Positions 36,230 through 49,185 of a DNA stretch of 64,000 nt are shown here, in pieces. Location: assembly GCA_905250075.1 (NCBI GenBank), contig CAJNOP010000027.1, positions 694,032 through 758,031 on the forward strand, given 5' to 3'. Positions within the stretch are counted from its first letter, which is position 1, and each line of letters starts with the position of its first letter. Origin of the DNA: Rotaria sp. Silwood1. Taxonomy: Eukaryota > Rotifera > Eurotatoria > Philodinida > Philodinidae. The notes under the pieces were generated by a model that was not told the DNA's origin, did not search any database, and saw only the letters and a list, made by a program, of their open reading frames with translations. Made by a program: the position numbers and the translations under genes.

Positions 36230-38010
36230 TATGGAACACACTTCAGAATATCTAATAAGACTCATGAAAGACTATATGGAACGATTTGTCAGGATAATGA
36301 AGCATGCCAAGCATTTATGAAAGGGTTGATAGACGAGTTTCTGAGGATCGTCAATATTACATACGACTCATGAAAAGATATCTGAAAGGATTCATGAGAA
36401 TTATCAATCGTACTAAGGATTTATTAAACGGTATCCGAAAGGGTTCATGATCGTCATGAATGGTACGAATCGCATCTGAATAAGTATCCAGAATGATTTC
36501 TCAGGATCATCAATCGCAGCACGGATATATGACAATGTATACCATTCGGCATAAAAAAGGGTTGAAGGTGATCACGAATCTAAAGAGGATGGTCAAAGCA
36601 TCAAATGAAAACTTCTATTTTATGAAGTTCTCAACATTTACCAAAAAGCTATCTACCTGAATTTTAAAGCATCGAAATGATTGAAAATTCGATAGCACTC
36701 AATCAATGCTCAAGCCCAGTAATACAAAAGACTGTAACATAAAACATAACTTAACTGAATCATTCCATTCTACACGCCTTCAGAGATGTTGAAAAACTAT
36801 CGCAAAAGATATATCACAGAAAGAAAAGAAACATAAACTAACTGCCTTCATTTTTACCGTTAATTGCTTGACACATATAAGCAAAATTAAGCCGAGAGAA
36901 AAAGTAAGCTAAACTAATATATACTATTTCTTTCTTTAGACCGAGAAAAATTATCGACGAAACAAGCTGAAGAAAAAAAAGTGTGCAATATATTGTTTTA
37001 TTTTATCTTTCTCTATACAATACTAAATAGTCAACAGGAAAGCAAACTATCGAAAGAAAGCAACAAACTAATTGCTTCCATTCTTGTTATCATATGCTTG
37101 ACAAATGTATGCAGAACTAAATTTTAAAATAAATAATAAACTAAACTAACTTATTCCATTTCTTTCATAAGATTGAGAATCATTATTACTGTCACTAGTC
37201 GACGAAAACAAAATCAAGCAAGCAAATTTATTGAGTGCCTTGCAATAAGATGATCAACAGCTATTAGATTAACTAAATATGAGCAAAAGAAAACTAAGGT
37301 TACTCTTTTTTGATTTAACTTCTCTTATATTATGCACCAGAATTATCGAAATAGCTGAACGAAAGAAAAAGAAAACTAAAATAAACTAACTTTCTCAAAC
37401 TTTCTAATAAGATACGGGAAAACTATCGGAATAAGTAATCCATCAAAAGAAAAATAAACAAAGTTATTCAATTAGTTTCACAAAACGGGCAATAGCTATC
37501 ATTATAACTAAATGAAGAAAAAGAAAAGTCATTTAAAGTAACCTAATGGGTTTGACTCATAAATCGGTTAAAGACTGTCGGAATTCCTAAATGAAGAAGA
37601 AAATCAAGCAGGCTCATTTTGTTCTGTTTCTGTTGTGAAATTTTGCAGAACTGTAGCGGGATAAACTAATGAAGCAAAGAAAAAACCTATGTCATTTTGT
37701 TCCATTTCTCTTATCAGATGTTGGGCAATCATTGGAATGACTAGACAGTAAAAAAGAACCGTGAAATAATCTACTTTTATGCTAAGGATCATAAATACTT
37801 CTGATGAAAACGCCACATAATGTATCCTTGTGGGTAGAATGATAAACCGTTTTTCTAAAATCGTAGAATAATACTCTTTGTTATGTAGAATGGTAAACTT
37901 TTGACTAAAGTCGTAGAGTAACCTACCCCATTGCTCAAATCATGGAATAATTTACCCGTGTGCACATAATAATATACTCTTGTAATTCGAATAATAATCA
38001 CTGATGGATA
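36230..38010. repeat. Degenerate tandem repeats
   Basis: Three blocks of blurred repeats. About 36230-36540 repeats a unit of roughly 55-60 bp with 'catgaaa...gaaagggttcatga'-type sequence. About 36790-37790 repeats motifs of the type 'actatcgaa', 'gaaagaaaaa' and 'aaactaactt...ccatttct'. About 37800-38000 repeats 'gtagaatgataaac' and 'cgtagaataatactct' variants. No gene is seen through 39937. Confidence 0.65.
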
Positions 38011-39937
38011 TGTTAAATAGTAAACCCTCCAATATGAGCCATATACCTTTATTCTTATTAACCCTTCAGGTCATGAACTCTTCGGGACTTTATAGAAAGT
38101 TTTTTAAATTGCAACGGCTGAATATTCTGCAATTCTTCTTACAGTTTATCTATCTACCTACCTACATCACTATCTATATATATCGCTCTAACTATCTACT
38201 TAAATTCTTAGACAAAAATCTTTCTCCTTTTCTCTTTTAATCTGTATTGTCTCTCGTTGGTTGCTAATGAATGTTCGTTACAAAATATTTAAAATACTTG
38301 CTTTCAGTGTAGTTAAGACTGATTAGACCTTGCTTCAACGGACAGTGTAAGTTTTCAACACTAAGCGAGTTCTTTAACAGATGCCTTCGTAATTTGACTA
38401 TATCTATTATGTATGTTCTTATTGTTTAACTGTTTTGGGCTTATTCAAATTTCTATCATCGACTCCTAATTCTTCATAGTTATTACATGCCATTCTCATG
38501 TACACAGCATTGAATAATCGATTGTATCATTCTATAGATTAATAATACTGATCCTCAGGACGATAATTACAACAATCGAAACGGTCAAAGCTGATACTGT
38601 ATACTATTGTTTCATACAGTTTGTGGTCTTAAATAGCTGTAAATTAATGTTTAATAGGTGCGGTATTAAAACTGTACTTTATTGGACTGTACGTAGTTGA
38701 TAACGATGATCATGCGGTCTGAAAATTGAGTCTACCATTTACTTAGTTTGCAAAAAAGAGTGAAATTCAGACGTAATACTGTGTCTAACCAACGGCAACA
38801 AAAAACATTTAAAACGGTTGTTTACGAACGCGCTTATTTGGCTCGAATCGTCACTTCTAAAGACTTATCTGATCGAACAAGAAAAGTTGTAAATGACTCT
38901 AAATGGTCGTCTATTGCCATATTACATGAGTCAATATGATGATCTTATTTCTTGGTATCTTATACGGAGAAATACGATCGTAATACTGAATCATTTCATA
39001 GAGCAAATTACGATCGTATGCAGTGAAATACAGCATGTATACCAGTTTAATATTCTGCGTCTTAGAATATTTCTCTTTAGCTAATTTCAAATCTTTATGC
39101 ATAAGTACCATTTTTTGTTATCTTACGCCAATATTTGTCAATAGTGTTTAATCTTCCAAAAAAAAGGAAATTTTTAAAATTGCAAATATTTGTGTTCCAA
39201 ACGGTTCTGTATGTTGCAAATTCCCAAAAACTGTTGATTTATATTGCTATGTGGTTATTGAGTTGATGGAAATTTTGGTAATTTCTTTTTATGTAAATAT
39301 GACTATACATCTCATTTGTAGCCTTATTACCTCATGGTAGCTATGTTGCAGACAGACAAACAGAGACAGCTGATTTCTCGGTACGCTCAATATTGGTTGA
39401 AACAAAAATAAGAGACCAAAATGTGAATGTAAGAGTGAAGATTAGGAGAAGAGGATTTCTCTTTCCATACTCCATCATTTTCAACATTGGTACCTCTCGG
39501 TATTTCTATAACTTTTGTTTTCTTTATTTTAATTATCGACGCATTACTTTCGATCATAGTAGAGAGGATTGAATTACCATTACTAGACTCTATCCTTGCA
39601 ATTTAGAAGAAAAAATTAGTAAATTAGAAAAAAAAAGAATATTTTCGATATTACATATATTGGTTTATTGATAAGAAAGTCTACGGTAAAAGAGAGGACA
39701 TTTTCTTTGACTGATATAACTTTAACATATGCATAATGTTTGTCACTTTGTGATTTATGACATCGATAAACAATTTGCGAGCCAGGTAACACGAAACAAA
39801 AAGGATTCTTAATGTTTCGTCTTTTCTTTTCTCTTTCAGAAAGGCTTACACACATTGTAGACAAAAAGTGTATGAGAGCCTTCGAACAGAACGAGCACAT
39901 ACGAGTTGAAGTAACCATTCATTGATTGATACCTTCA

Positions 39938-41541
39938 ATGGCAAATAACAACAGCAATAACAATATACATGGCTATGTTGCTTCGGGTTGGGACAGTGTT
40001 CGCTCTGTTTTCGAACAAAATTTAGTTGAAGGACTTGATATTGGTGCAAGTTTATGTGTTTATCATCAGGGACAATGTGTTGTCGATTTGTATGGTGGTT
40101 GGAAAGATTTACAAAGAAATAAAGAACCTTATACATCAGATACATTGCAATTGGTTTTCTCAGTATCCAAAGGTATTATGGCTGCAGCTATAGCATTATG
40201 TGTAGAAAAAGGTTGGCTTGACTATGATAAACCTGTTGCACAATACTGGCCGGAATTCGCTACGAATGGAAAACAGGTACAACATGTCCGATGGGCAGTA
40301 CTACTAGATTGCTAACATTTTTTTTTCTTAAGAATATAATAGTAAGTGATTTACTGTCACATCGAGCTGGTTTGCCATATGTTGATGAACGATTAACGCT
40401 TGATGATGTATGCAATTGGTCTCGAATGACTACTCTATTGGCAGCTCAAAAGCCACATTGGGAACCTGGAACAACACATGGATATCATCCAGTTACGAGT
40501 GGTTTTCTTGGTGGTGAACTCGTTCGTCGTGTTGATCCTCATCATCGTTCTTTTGGTCAATTCGTTCGTGATGAAATAGATAGTGAAGTTTACGTAGGTG
40601 TATCCAATAATGAGATTGAAGCACGTGTTGCTCCCCTTTTTCGAAAGGTACGTATTCAGTTGCTGAGTAACAGAATGGGATTAGATTTTTTTTCTTTATG
40701 GAATAGTTAAGGGTTTCTTTTTTCATAAACAAAATTTTCCTTATGTTATCTTTCAATAAATCGATATCTACAGTCGTCTGCTTTGATAAGTAACTACATT
40801 ATATTTTCATCTTTTATAAGATCAATATGAATCCAGTTACTCTTCCTCCAATGAATTCGTTCACTGAAAAAGCTTTAACATGCAATGGTGCTTTTCCCAT
40901 TGAACCACAGAATAGTAGTGATAGTTTCTTTAATAAGATTCAAGTTCATCAAGCTGAAATTCCTGCTGCTAATGGTATTACAAATGCTCGTACTTTAGCA
41001 CGAATATATGCACGTCTCATTGGTGATATCAATGAAAATGGTCAGAAAAAGCAACGTCTTATAAGCGAAAAGACATTATCACAAGCTACAACAAGTGTTA
41101 CACCAACGGATGAACCTGATCGAATTTTATTTGGCGTAAAATCAAATTTTGGAAAGGGTGGTTTTCAAATGTATAGTGATTATTTCAAAGCAATGGGCAT
41201 TGGTGTATTTGGTCATAAAGGTATGATGATATGTCTTTTTTAAATTTTTTATATAATGAAAATAAGAAAATGTTAGAACAAAAGAATATTTCTTAATGTT
41301 TTAAAAATTTTAATTTGATATTTGTTACTGCATAGGTATGGGTGGTAGTTGTGCATTTGCTTATCCTCCACAACAATTGGCTTTTGCTCATGTTTGCAAT
41401 CACCTTAATGTCGGTGAGCCTACTCTTGATCCACGTACTATTCGTTTACTTATGGCGATTGAAAATATTCTGAAGCATGAAAATGATTCATCGATATCTC
41501 AATTACATGCGAAATCAACAAACTCAATACAAACAAATTGA
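39938..41541 (+). CDS. Beta-lactamase-like serine hydrolase (LACT-2 / class C fold)
   Basis: Four exons: 39938-40276, 40333-40647, 40821-41220 and 41336-41541, 419 residues. Introns are 56, 173 and 115 nt. The ATG at 39938 is preferred; an in-frame TTG 12 nt earlier is not a likely eukaryotic start. The fold is that of class C beta-lactamases and penicillin-binding-protein-like esterases. The catalytic Ser75 and Lys78 sit in SVSKG, a HRAGLPYVDE block follows at about 123, Tyr164 lies in a GYHPVT block as the presumed second catalytic site, and His350-Lys351-Gly352 replaces the usual KTG triad. Animal members are generally taken to be peptidases or esterases and do not confer drug resistance. 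No signal peptide is evident. Substrate unknown. Confidence 0.88.
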
Positions 41542-42642
41542 TTTATAATTTAAAATTGTATTTTTCTTTGAATGTTACATCATTTGAATCTTAGATTACT
41601 AAATTAATATTTACTTCTTTGTTTTAAATATACTAAAATGAATTTATCATGTTTTTATCATCGAGAATATTTATTTAGATTTATTTTTAGAAATAATTTG
41701 ACGAATTACTGTTTACAAAGTTCTTAGAAATTATTGTTTTATGTATTGAAAAAATAAAAACATTCGTTTATTCTTATAAATATTGATGTAAAAAAACGAA
41801 TGTATTCAAAATACGCATTTCATAATACTTCATTTTACGCAAGTAAAAGAAATGTCAAATTTGTTAATGATCTACTTTTTTTAAACAATTACATACTAAT
41901 CCTTCATTTTTCCACCTACGTCTTGATCATTTGAGTGACTATTTGAAGAATGATTACAGAGAATCAATGAAAAATACAACTGAAAAAAATTTGGGAGAGT
42001 ATCTTGTAATGAACTTCATAAATTCTGATGAAAAATAAAAACTTTTCTTTTGCGTTACTCCGTCTCTGGAAAATGAGTTAGAACATTGATAAATTCAGAA
42101 AAACTAACAAAAAACTGAGATATTTTTCTAAATAAAATATTTTTCTGTACCGACGGAGAAGATACATGATGGGAATGAATTATGATTATTCAATAAGTTA
42201 GTGAAGTCGGTTTAAGGGCGTCGTAAAAAGCTCATTTTACTTTAGCTATTCGGTATAGAAACTATTCTATAAGAACATCTATTCGCATAGAAACATTTTC
42301 TATACAAAATAAGTCAGGACTTCTGAATCATTGATTAAAATTTCAAATGTTTGAAGAAATTATTTGTGTTAGTCAACAGCATCGATGAATTGAAAAGAAA
42401 ACTTCAACAAATGTTATCAATGCACTTGATAAACCAGATTAAACTTATATTTATTTAGATTTATATGCTTTCTTTTTTATAAGAGTAATAATAATAAAAT
42501 ACAATATATCCAACAAATATTTTGTCGTATCAAATAATACAGAACATCCCTTATAATTTGTTTTTTTTTTCTTCGATAAAGAATAAATATAAAACAAAGA
42601 ACCAACTAAATAAAGAATATCTGAACACAAAATACCAAAGTT

Positions 42643-43304
42643 TTAAACAATGGGTTTAAAATTTTGATAAAACGATTGTGTTACATCAATCATTAATTCT
42701 TTTGCTGTTTCAGGAAAATCTTCAACAAAAGCAGCTGGTGATCCTCCATAAACCGCTAAATCAAAAATCAAATAAATTTAATTCGACAAACATTTTCAAT
42801 AAATTTACTGTATGATGGTATAACTGTTTCAGGTGGAATAACACTATTCGGTAGAATATAAGAACAATCCATAATAATACAACGTCTTCCAATAACACTA
42901 TTTTTTCCAATGTGTACATAAGAACCAATTGATGCAGCATTAATAACACATTCATCTTCGATAAAAACATGATCACCTATTTGCATTGGAAAAAAAGCAA
43001 CACCTTTAGCAAATTTTTTAAATGGTGGTCGAATAACACATTTTTCTCCGATAATACAACTTTTTCCAATTTTAACAGCAGCTAAATCACCGCGAACAAT
43101 ACAATCAGCCATAACAATTGTTTTACCTTGAAGAACAATATTTTGTGAACCACACATTATTGAACGACGACAAACTTTATTGCCTTTTGTAAAGAAGAAA
43201 AAGAAGTGTTAAAATTTGAATGTACGTAAATAAAAATTTTTTTCTCTACCTGATGTTGTTTCAATATAATCAGATTTTTTGTAGAAAATTTCTGGTAGTT
43301 CCAT
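42643..43304 (-). CDS. DCTN5: Dynactin subunit 5 (p25)
   Basis: Three exons on the minus strand, 43304-43250, 43183-42809 and 42755-42643, give 180 residues, close to the human length of about 182. The protein begins [20 protein letters not shown] and contains LCGSQNIV-type and RPPFKKF...GVAFFP blocks plus the repeated I-G-x-x-x hexapeptides of a left-handed beta helix, all typical of p25. The pointed-end dynactin complex uses it with p27, p62 and Arp11 to help cargo attachment. The last intron is assigned as 42808-42756 because it restores the conserved TVYGGSP and ELMIDVT tail; shorter alternatives do not. Its ATG directly follows 'tattctag'. PEX11 ends 141 bp upstream on the same strand. 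Confidence 0.95.
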
Positions 43305-43322
43305 CTAGAATAAAAAAAGAAA
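43305..43322 (-). promoter_or_regulatory. Candidate trans-splice acceptor of DCTN5
   Basis: On the minus strand a T-rich tract ends 'tattctag' directly against the DCTN5 ATG. With the upstream gene's stop only 141 bp away, this fits a spliced-leader acceptor for the second gene of an operon. A 5' UTR intron is the alternative. Confidence 0.45.
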
Positions 43323-43445
43323 GTTCAGTAATTATATCTCTTTGTTTATATGAATATATGTATACATATATAAAAAAAAAAGTCGGACCATTACAAATCA
43401 AAAAGAATCACAATGAAAATAGAAAATTATTTCAACTTTTGTTTC

Positions 43446-44217
43446 TTATGCTGGTAATTGATAAGTTTTATCCCATAGTTGTAATAAACCTAGAATAGAT
43501 GAAATTGTGCCAGCAAGGCCTTGTAAACCAGTATTAGCACGAACAACATTCAAATTTGATAATGGTATATAAATATCGCATAGATTTTTAATCGTATCGA
43601 TAACTAACGGTTTATTTGCCCAAAATATATTTGCACATCTCATTAATGATTTTTCTTGTTTTTGTTGTTGATGATGTTGTCCAACAGCAAATGATGCTTG
43701 CATTTCATAATAATCACGTGTTAATGCTAATGATAACCATAGTAACCATACTTGATAAAGATATTGTTGTAAATGTTGTGGATATTTTAAATAAATAATT
43801 TTAAAACGATGAAGTAATAAAAGATTATCAAACAACATAAATAAACTTTGACAAACAGCAATTAAACCAAATAATGTTCCAATACGTTTATTTCGTATAT
43901 GAAAACTTTCCAAAACACTTTTTACATAATCGACAAAACGTCCAAGACGCATTCCTTTGAAAAAATAAAGAATTTAACAAAAAAAAAAAAAATTTTCTAT
44001 TCAGTTTTTTTTTACCTTTTCGAGTTAAACTCATAACTGATTCTAAATTTTGAAATAATTCAACAAGTCGTTCAACATTTGAAACACGTCGTTTCTTTAT
44101 ACAATACCATGCAAGAAAACGTGATGCATATTGAATTACACGGTAGATTTTATCACGACCAGCTGTACGTGATGTAAAACGAATTACTTCGTCAAGACTA
44201 ATTTTGGAACAAGACAT
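43446..44217 (-). CDS. PEX11: Peroxisomal membrane protein PEX11-like
   Basis: Two exons on the minus strand, 44217-44016 and 43954-43446, 236 residues, with a 61-nt intron. The N-terminal part (RDKIYRVIQYASRFL, then LESVMSLTRKGMRLGRF) and the C-terminal NLCDIYIPLSNLNV...GLAGTISSILGLLQLW block match the PEX11A/B pattern. PEX11 proteins bend and elongate the peroxisome membrane before fission. The amphipathic N-terminal helices and hydrophobic segments near 85-125 and at the C-terminus fit that role. A His/Gln-rich loop lies at about 160-170. The ATG abuts 'tttttttcag'. DCTN5 follows head-to-tail. Confidence 0.9.
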
Positions 44218-44232
44218 CTGAAAAAAATGACA
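44218..44232 (-). promoter_or_regulatory. Candidate trans-splice acceptor of PEX11
   Basis: 'tttttttcag' ends directly at the PEX11 ATG on the minus strand. It is the best-formed of the four zero-leader acceptors in the window. Confidence 0.4.
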
Positions 44233-46007
44233 AGATATCTGTCTATTTATATTGAGAAAATAATCAATATTTTTAAGATGATTATTCGTTTCGCTTTATT
44301 TTTTTCTAAAAGAAAACTTTAAGCAACAATATATCTAGTAAAATTTTACTGCTTTTGTATTTTAATACAGATACATTGTAGAAAGTCAATTGTTGTTTTT
44401 TTTTTGAAAGATGGTTCATTATCTCTTTCAAAAGTGTTGGTTACAAAATATTTAAATCGTACATTGTTAGCTACTCTCACTGAAAAATTTCTTCTCTACA
44501 ATATGAAAAAATTATGAATCTAGATATATGAACAAATAGTTCATTCGTAACGCTATCGATTTTATATTTTAAAAAAAAATCTAACTTGTTTAAGAATAAA
44601 ACATTTTATCATTTTGAATAGATTAAAGAGGATATTTGTGTTTTATTTAATAGTTTTCATAAGAGACTATTAGTACATGTAACTAGATTTCTTATCGCAA
44701 AATTTTGTATTCTATAAGATCAGCCGAAATTTCATGTACGTTCTAATGTCTCATAGGTTTGTTTTTTACTGTCCATGTAATTACTACGTAACGTCAAGCG
44801 AGTATTTTCATCGAAATCATTTTTGTAAACAAAATTGGTTGAAAAGATTTTTGAGATGAATACAAATGCTTGACTAACGATTTAGTTTTGATCAACGGGT
44901 CGAGAAGTACAAAATTTGTACAGTACTAAGATACACTCATATATAGCTTTTTTTTTATATAGCAGAAATTCGAATCAGTTTTGGTTCAGAGTATGAAAAT
45001 TCAAGAAATCAGGATCTTTAAAATCGAATAAATATCTATGAAAATAGCTATTTGTCACTATCTAGAACTGTGCTGATCTTCATATACAACATTTCTTAAG
45101 TTCATTTTCTGGTGGTGCTGCACGACGGTTTAATTTAGAAAATCTTTCTATGATCTTCATTCACTTTCTATAATAACAAGGATGAAAAATTCTGAGTAAA
45201 GATATTGATACAATGATATCAAACTATATTCAAGACAGAATAAAGAAGTTTCAATCTGACCTGAAATCTCAATGAATTTTCGGTTTCAGTTTCCATCATT
45301 AACTTCTAAAAACCCGTATTTGTATAAACACTTGTCTCACTGTGTAGCAGTCAGTAGAATACTAGAAGTAAAGTATGATTTCAATACGTACTGTTTAGTA
45401 CTTACTGAATAGTATTATAAAACTATAGTTCGATATAAATGTCTCATGGTGCGAACTATACAGTGCACCAACTATTCATAGAAATATGGCTTTGCATAAA
45501 GATTACTGAGATAAATTTAGGCTCGGATTGGAATTTCAGTTTTCCTTCAAAACAGTTGACAATCGATTTCATCGCCTAATAATAATAATTCAAAATCATT
45601 ACCAAAAACAAAAACATAAATTTGAAAACTTCATACCTCTCTCTTTTGTATTAATTAATTGTCATAATATCTATTCGTATAAAACACACACTGATATAAT
45701 ATTATCTAAAAAGATCATCATCAATATGTTTCCTGATAAAAATCCAAAGGTCGTAAAGTTTCTTTTTTCTTTAATATATCACTAAAATAAAACAATACCA
45801 ATCAGAAAAAAAACGAGAACCAAGAAATCTTCATACAGAATTACATATAGAAAAAAAAAGGATATGAGACATATAAAAACAAGTTTAAAAGCAAAATATA
45901 ACAGATCATACTATTGAACAAAATTTTTTTTGCTTCAAATAGTTGATAGATATTAACAAGTCAATCACATTGTCTACAAAACATGTAAATTAAAAACAAA
46001 TTAAAAC
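44233..46007. other. Intergenic, no gene seen
   Basis: AT-rich spacer between PEX11 and the 3' end of the B-box-like gene. The ORF at 45528-45785 has no recognisable feature or splice partner. Confidence 0.5.
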
Positions 46008-46965
46008 TTAAATAATTATTAAACTAACTTTATTTATTGATCCAACTAAAGCATATCCATCGAATAATCGACCAGAAAAATCTTTTTGTCGAATAGACGA
46101 AATAGAATCACAATTTTGCTCCTTTGGTATATATTCAAATGGTTTAGCATCTGCCCGTAATTGAGAATTTTTTGACGAATTGTATGCTACAAAAAAAAAG
46201 AAAACTTTCTAATAAGAAGAAAACAAAAAATATTTATTTTCAATCGAACTTTGATTTATATCATTATTAATTTTAATAATAGTTTCATTATCATGTAAAA
46301 TTTTCTTTTGTAATTGTATATCAATATTTGGTTTATAAGAATAATTCATTTCATCATTATTAACCAATTTGATTGAACATTGATTTGTTTTAAATTGATG
46401 AACATCTTCACGTAATTGTTCAACAGCTGTTTTCATTTGATCTAATTGTTCGATACCTATTTGTTTATTTAATTGTGAATTAAATAATCGACGTTGTATA
46501 CTAGTTATTTTAGATCGTTGATTTTGTTTGAATTTATTTAATTTTTCATCAACTTCCAAATGTGCTTGTTTTAATTCAAATAGTTTTTCTTCATAAATTT
46601 TATCTAACTGTTTCATTCGATCATTTATCCAATCATTTAAATCCTCTAATAAAAACAAAGAATTCTTTTTTTTTTCATTTAAATAATAAAAAAAAAAAAG
46701 TAGAAACCTTCAGCTGATGTAAATCGTTCATCAAATGACATGTTTTCAATTTCTTCAGTTATTTTATTAAATTCATCACAATACGTATTTGCTTCACATA
46801 GTAATTGTTCATTATGTTGTAAAAGATGTTCAACACATAAATGCTACCATGAATAAAAAATTTTAAAATAAATAGAAAACAAGTTTTTTTTCTTTTTACC
46901 CCTTGACAATGTAAACAAATAGCTATTGGACTATGAGCACAGTTAGATGTCTGGCATAATTCCAT
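46008..46965 (-). CDS. B-box-like zinc finger and coiled-coil protein
   Basis: Four exons on the minus strand, 46965-46900, 46843-46708, 46645-46250 and 46186-46008, 258 residues. The N-terminus has a compact Cys/His cluster: Cys4, Cys9, then CLHCQGHLCVEH and HN over residues 17-38. It resembles a B-box zinc finger without a RING. Residues about 60-160 are rich in Lys, Glu, Gln and Leu and should form a coiled coil, as in TRIM-type proteins. The tail is short and Ser/Asn-rich with no SPRY or NHL domain. The third donor (after 46250) was chosen because it joins in frame to the last exon; this is the least certain junction. The ATG follows 'attatttag' directly. Function unknown, possibly an adaptor. 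Confidence 0.75.
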
Positions 46966-46977
46966 CTAAATAATAGA
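46966..46977 (-). promoter_or_regulatory. Candidate trans-splice acceptor of the B-box-like gene
   Basis: 'ctattatttag' ends directly at the ATG on the minus strand. The pyrimidine tract is weak. Confidence 0.3.
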
Positions 46978-49185
46978 GAAAAATAATAAGGTTAAGTTGA
47001 TATTAAAGTTAAAAACTCTATAAAGATTATAACAATAGTCTGACTGGGATAATATCGTCTATTTCGATTGTTATATCCAATTACAAAACGCAACTAAAGA
47101 GAGCGCTAGTCATTAAACTTAATTCTATTATTATTCCAAGGAAAAAAATGACCATGCATTTGTGATAAATATTCCTTGGGTTCGTTTAAGAATGATGCTA
47201 AAGTATGAAAGTAAGATTTGATTGATAAATGAATATGTGATCCTATTTATATGAATATTAACTTCCTCTAACTTCATTTAGTCAATTAGATAATGGATCG
47301 TTGACAGACATTATGAACGGAAGTGTGTCGATGCTGATATGATAGACAAAAAAGAGGTTTCTATTGCACGAAGTTTCCACTATTATTAATCGTTCATGAA
47401 ATTCTTTCAATCTCAATATGTTACATTACATGATATAAATTCAAACTGCTTTCTAATATTCTTTCTTGGAAATAGAGTCGTCCTAATTGAGATAAATATC
47501 AATGATATCCATATTTGAAATATTTTTCTATACAATTCATTCAGTCATACTTTCTGAAAAAGAGAGTAAATTTTCCTTGCTTTGTGACTGATTATTCAGG
47601 AATACAGAATTTCAAAATAAATAACTAGAACGTTCCAAAAATAATAAAATAAAGAAAACTGAAATTGACATTTTTTGTAATACGTATGATTTTGACAGAT
47701 CATCATCAGTGATTTGTTCATTTTTCACTTGTGAGTTTTCTTTTTCATGACAAATATAATTTTTCAAATATGTAAATAAATTTATATTGAAAGTAAAATT
47801 TATTCTTTACTGTAAATTTTATTCATTCTATCGTCTATTCATTGTCTTATGATTGTTTCTAAATATGCATGATAAATTTCTAAAAAAAAAAAAAGGTCAT
47901 TCTTGGTGAACTATGAATATTTACATACAAAAAAAATTTCTTCATGGGTACAATATCCAATACTTTAATTTTATTTTACTTATCATAAAAAGAATTATCA
48001 TAATATATTAAATTAGAGTATTCATTCTTATTCATTAATCTCTCTGTATATAATTTTCAAAGTGTGTGCCTGTGCTCGGATCAAAGATCAGGCTGTCAAT
48101 AGGTGAGAGTTAGTGTGGAGCACTTTCTCGTTGGTATCATCTTACTATTATACTCGACATTCATTTTGACATTGATAAATTTTGACATTGTATTGTATTT
48201 CTATGAATAACAGCTACATTCTAAATAGTGTTCTGTCTTCATCGCTGCTGCTGCTGCTATGACTAATATTACCCTTATCATTTAGTATATATTAGTCTAA
48301 AAATTCACTCAGCTTAAAATAAACTTTTAAAATACTGTAATATTATCCCTTGTAGACTTCATATAAATACGTAATGATTATTTCATGGTCATCTTTTAAC
48401 ATAGATCTGTGTTTCTTATTATAGTCAATCATCAAAAACAAAAACAGTCAAATTATGTAATCTTTGTCGATCATAACATGTTTTGCAAGTATTTACTATT
48501 TGTACTTCTTATTTGGTGTACTATTCCTTTTTATATTCCCATGCTTATAAATGTTTAATACGAATAGATGCTACAGATCTTTATCATACCATTGATATTT
48601 GTTTTGTAGTTGTTGTCCTACTTAACAATTTGATGGTTATATTCAATTCTCTATAAGAGTCTACAATAAAAGATACACAATATGATATATCTTCAATAAA
48701 TAATTCATTAACGAGAATGCAAAAAATCAAACAACTGAAAGAATGTAATTTCAGCAACGTGATTCATCCACATCCTCAAATACAAGTGTCATTAAGTTTT
48801 GAATAGAAGTAATAAATTTCTAGTACAGTTAGCTCCTATTGAAAGAATTTCGTTTGAGTGAACAGTTTTTCCATATGTACACCTTACAGATAATAGATCA
48901 ATGACATCTCAACTTTTAAACTGAAATCGATGTGCATTATGAACTATACTCAATGATGATAAAATAGAAAAAATAACTATATATGTTTTTAATTGAAACA
49001 TCATCATCTAAAAGTAGTTTTCTTACAAAAACCAAAATAAATAGAAGATAAAGTGTTAAAGAGAAAAAAACTAAGTGTCATCGTCTTCTATCATTTATCT
49101 CTTGCTTTATTTATTTAAATACAATAGCATTTCATCGTTATGATTACTTAGTCATATTGTTATTCGTTTATTCTGTATTACAACG
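46978..49185. other. Divergent intergenic region, no gene seen
   Basis: Lies between the 5' ends of the minus-strand B-box-like gene and the plus-strand MRH-like gene, so it should hold both promoters. A short (gct)n run sits near 48245. No supported ORF. Confidence 0.5.

Noticed and set aside
35716..38010. CRISPR-like array or telomere
   Set aside because: Repeats are degenerate with no unique spacers of constant length, the genome is eukaryotic, and no canonical telomere repeat is present.
39926..39937. A start 12 nt earlier for the beta-lactamase-like gene
   Set aside because: The upstream codon is TTG; the first in-frame ATG is at 39938.
42756..42792. A very short last intron in DCTN5 (32-36 nt)
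   Set aside because: Donors at 'gtttgt' or 'gtcgaa' give an implausibly short intron, and one breaks the frame. The 'gtaaat' donor gives 53 nt and restores the conserved tail.
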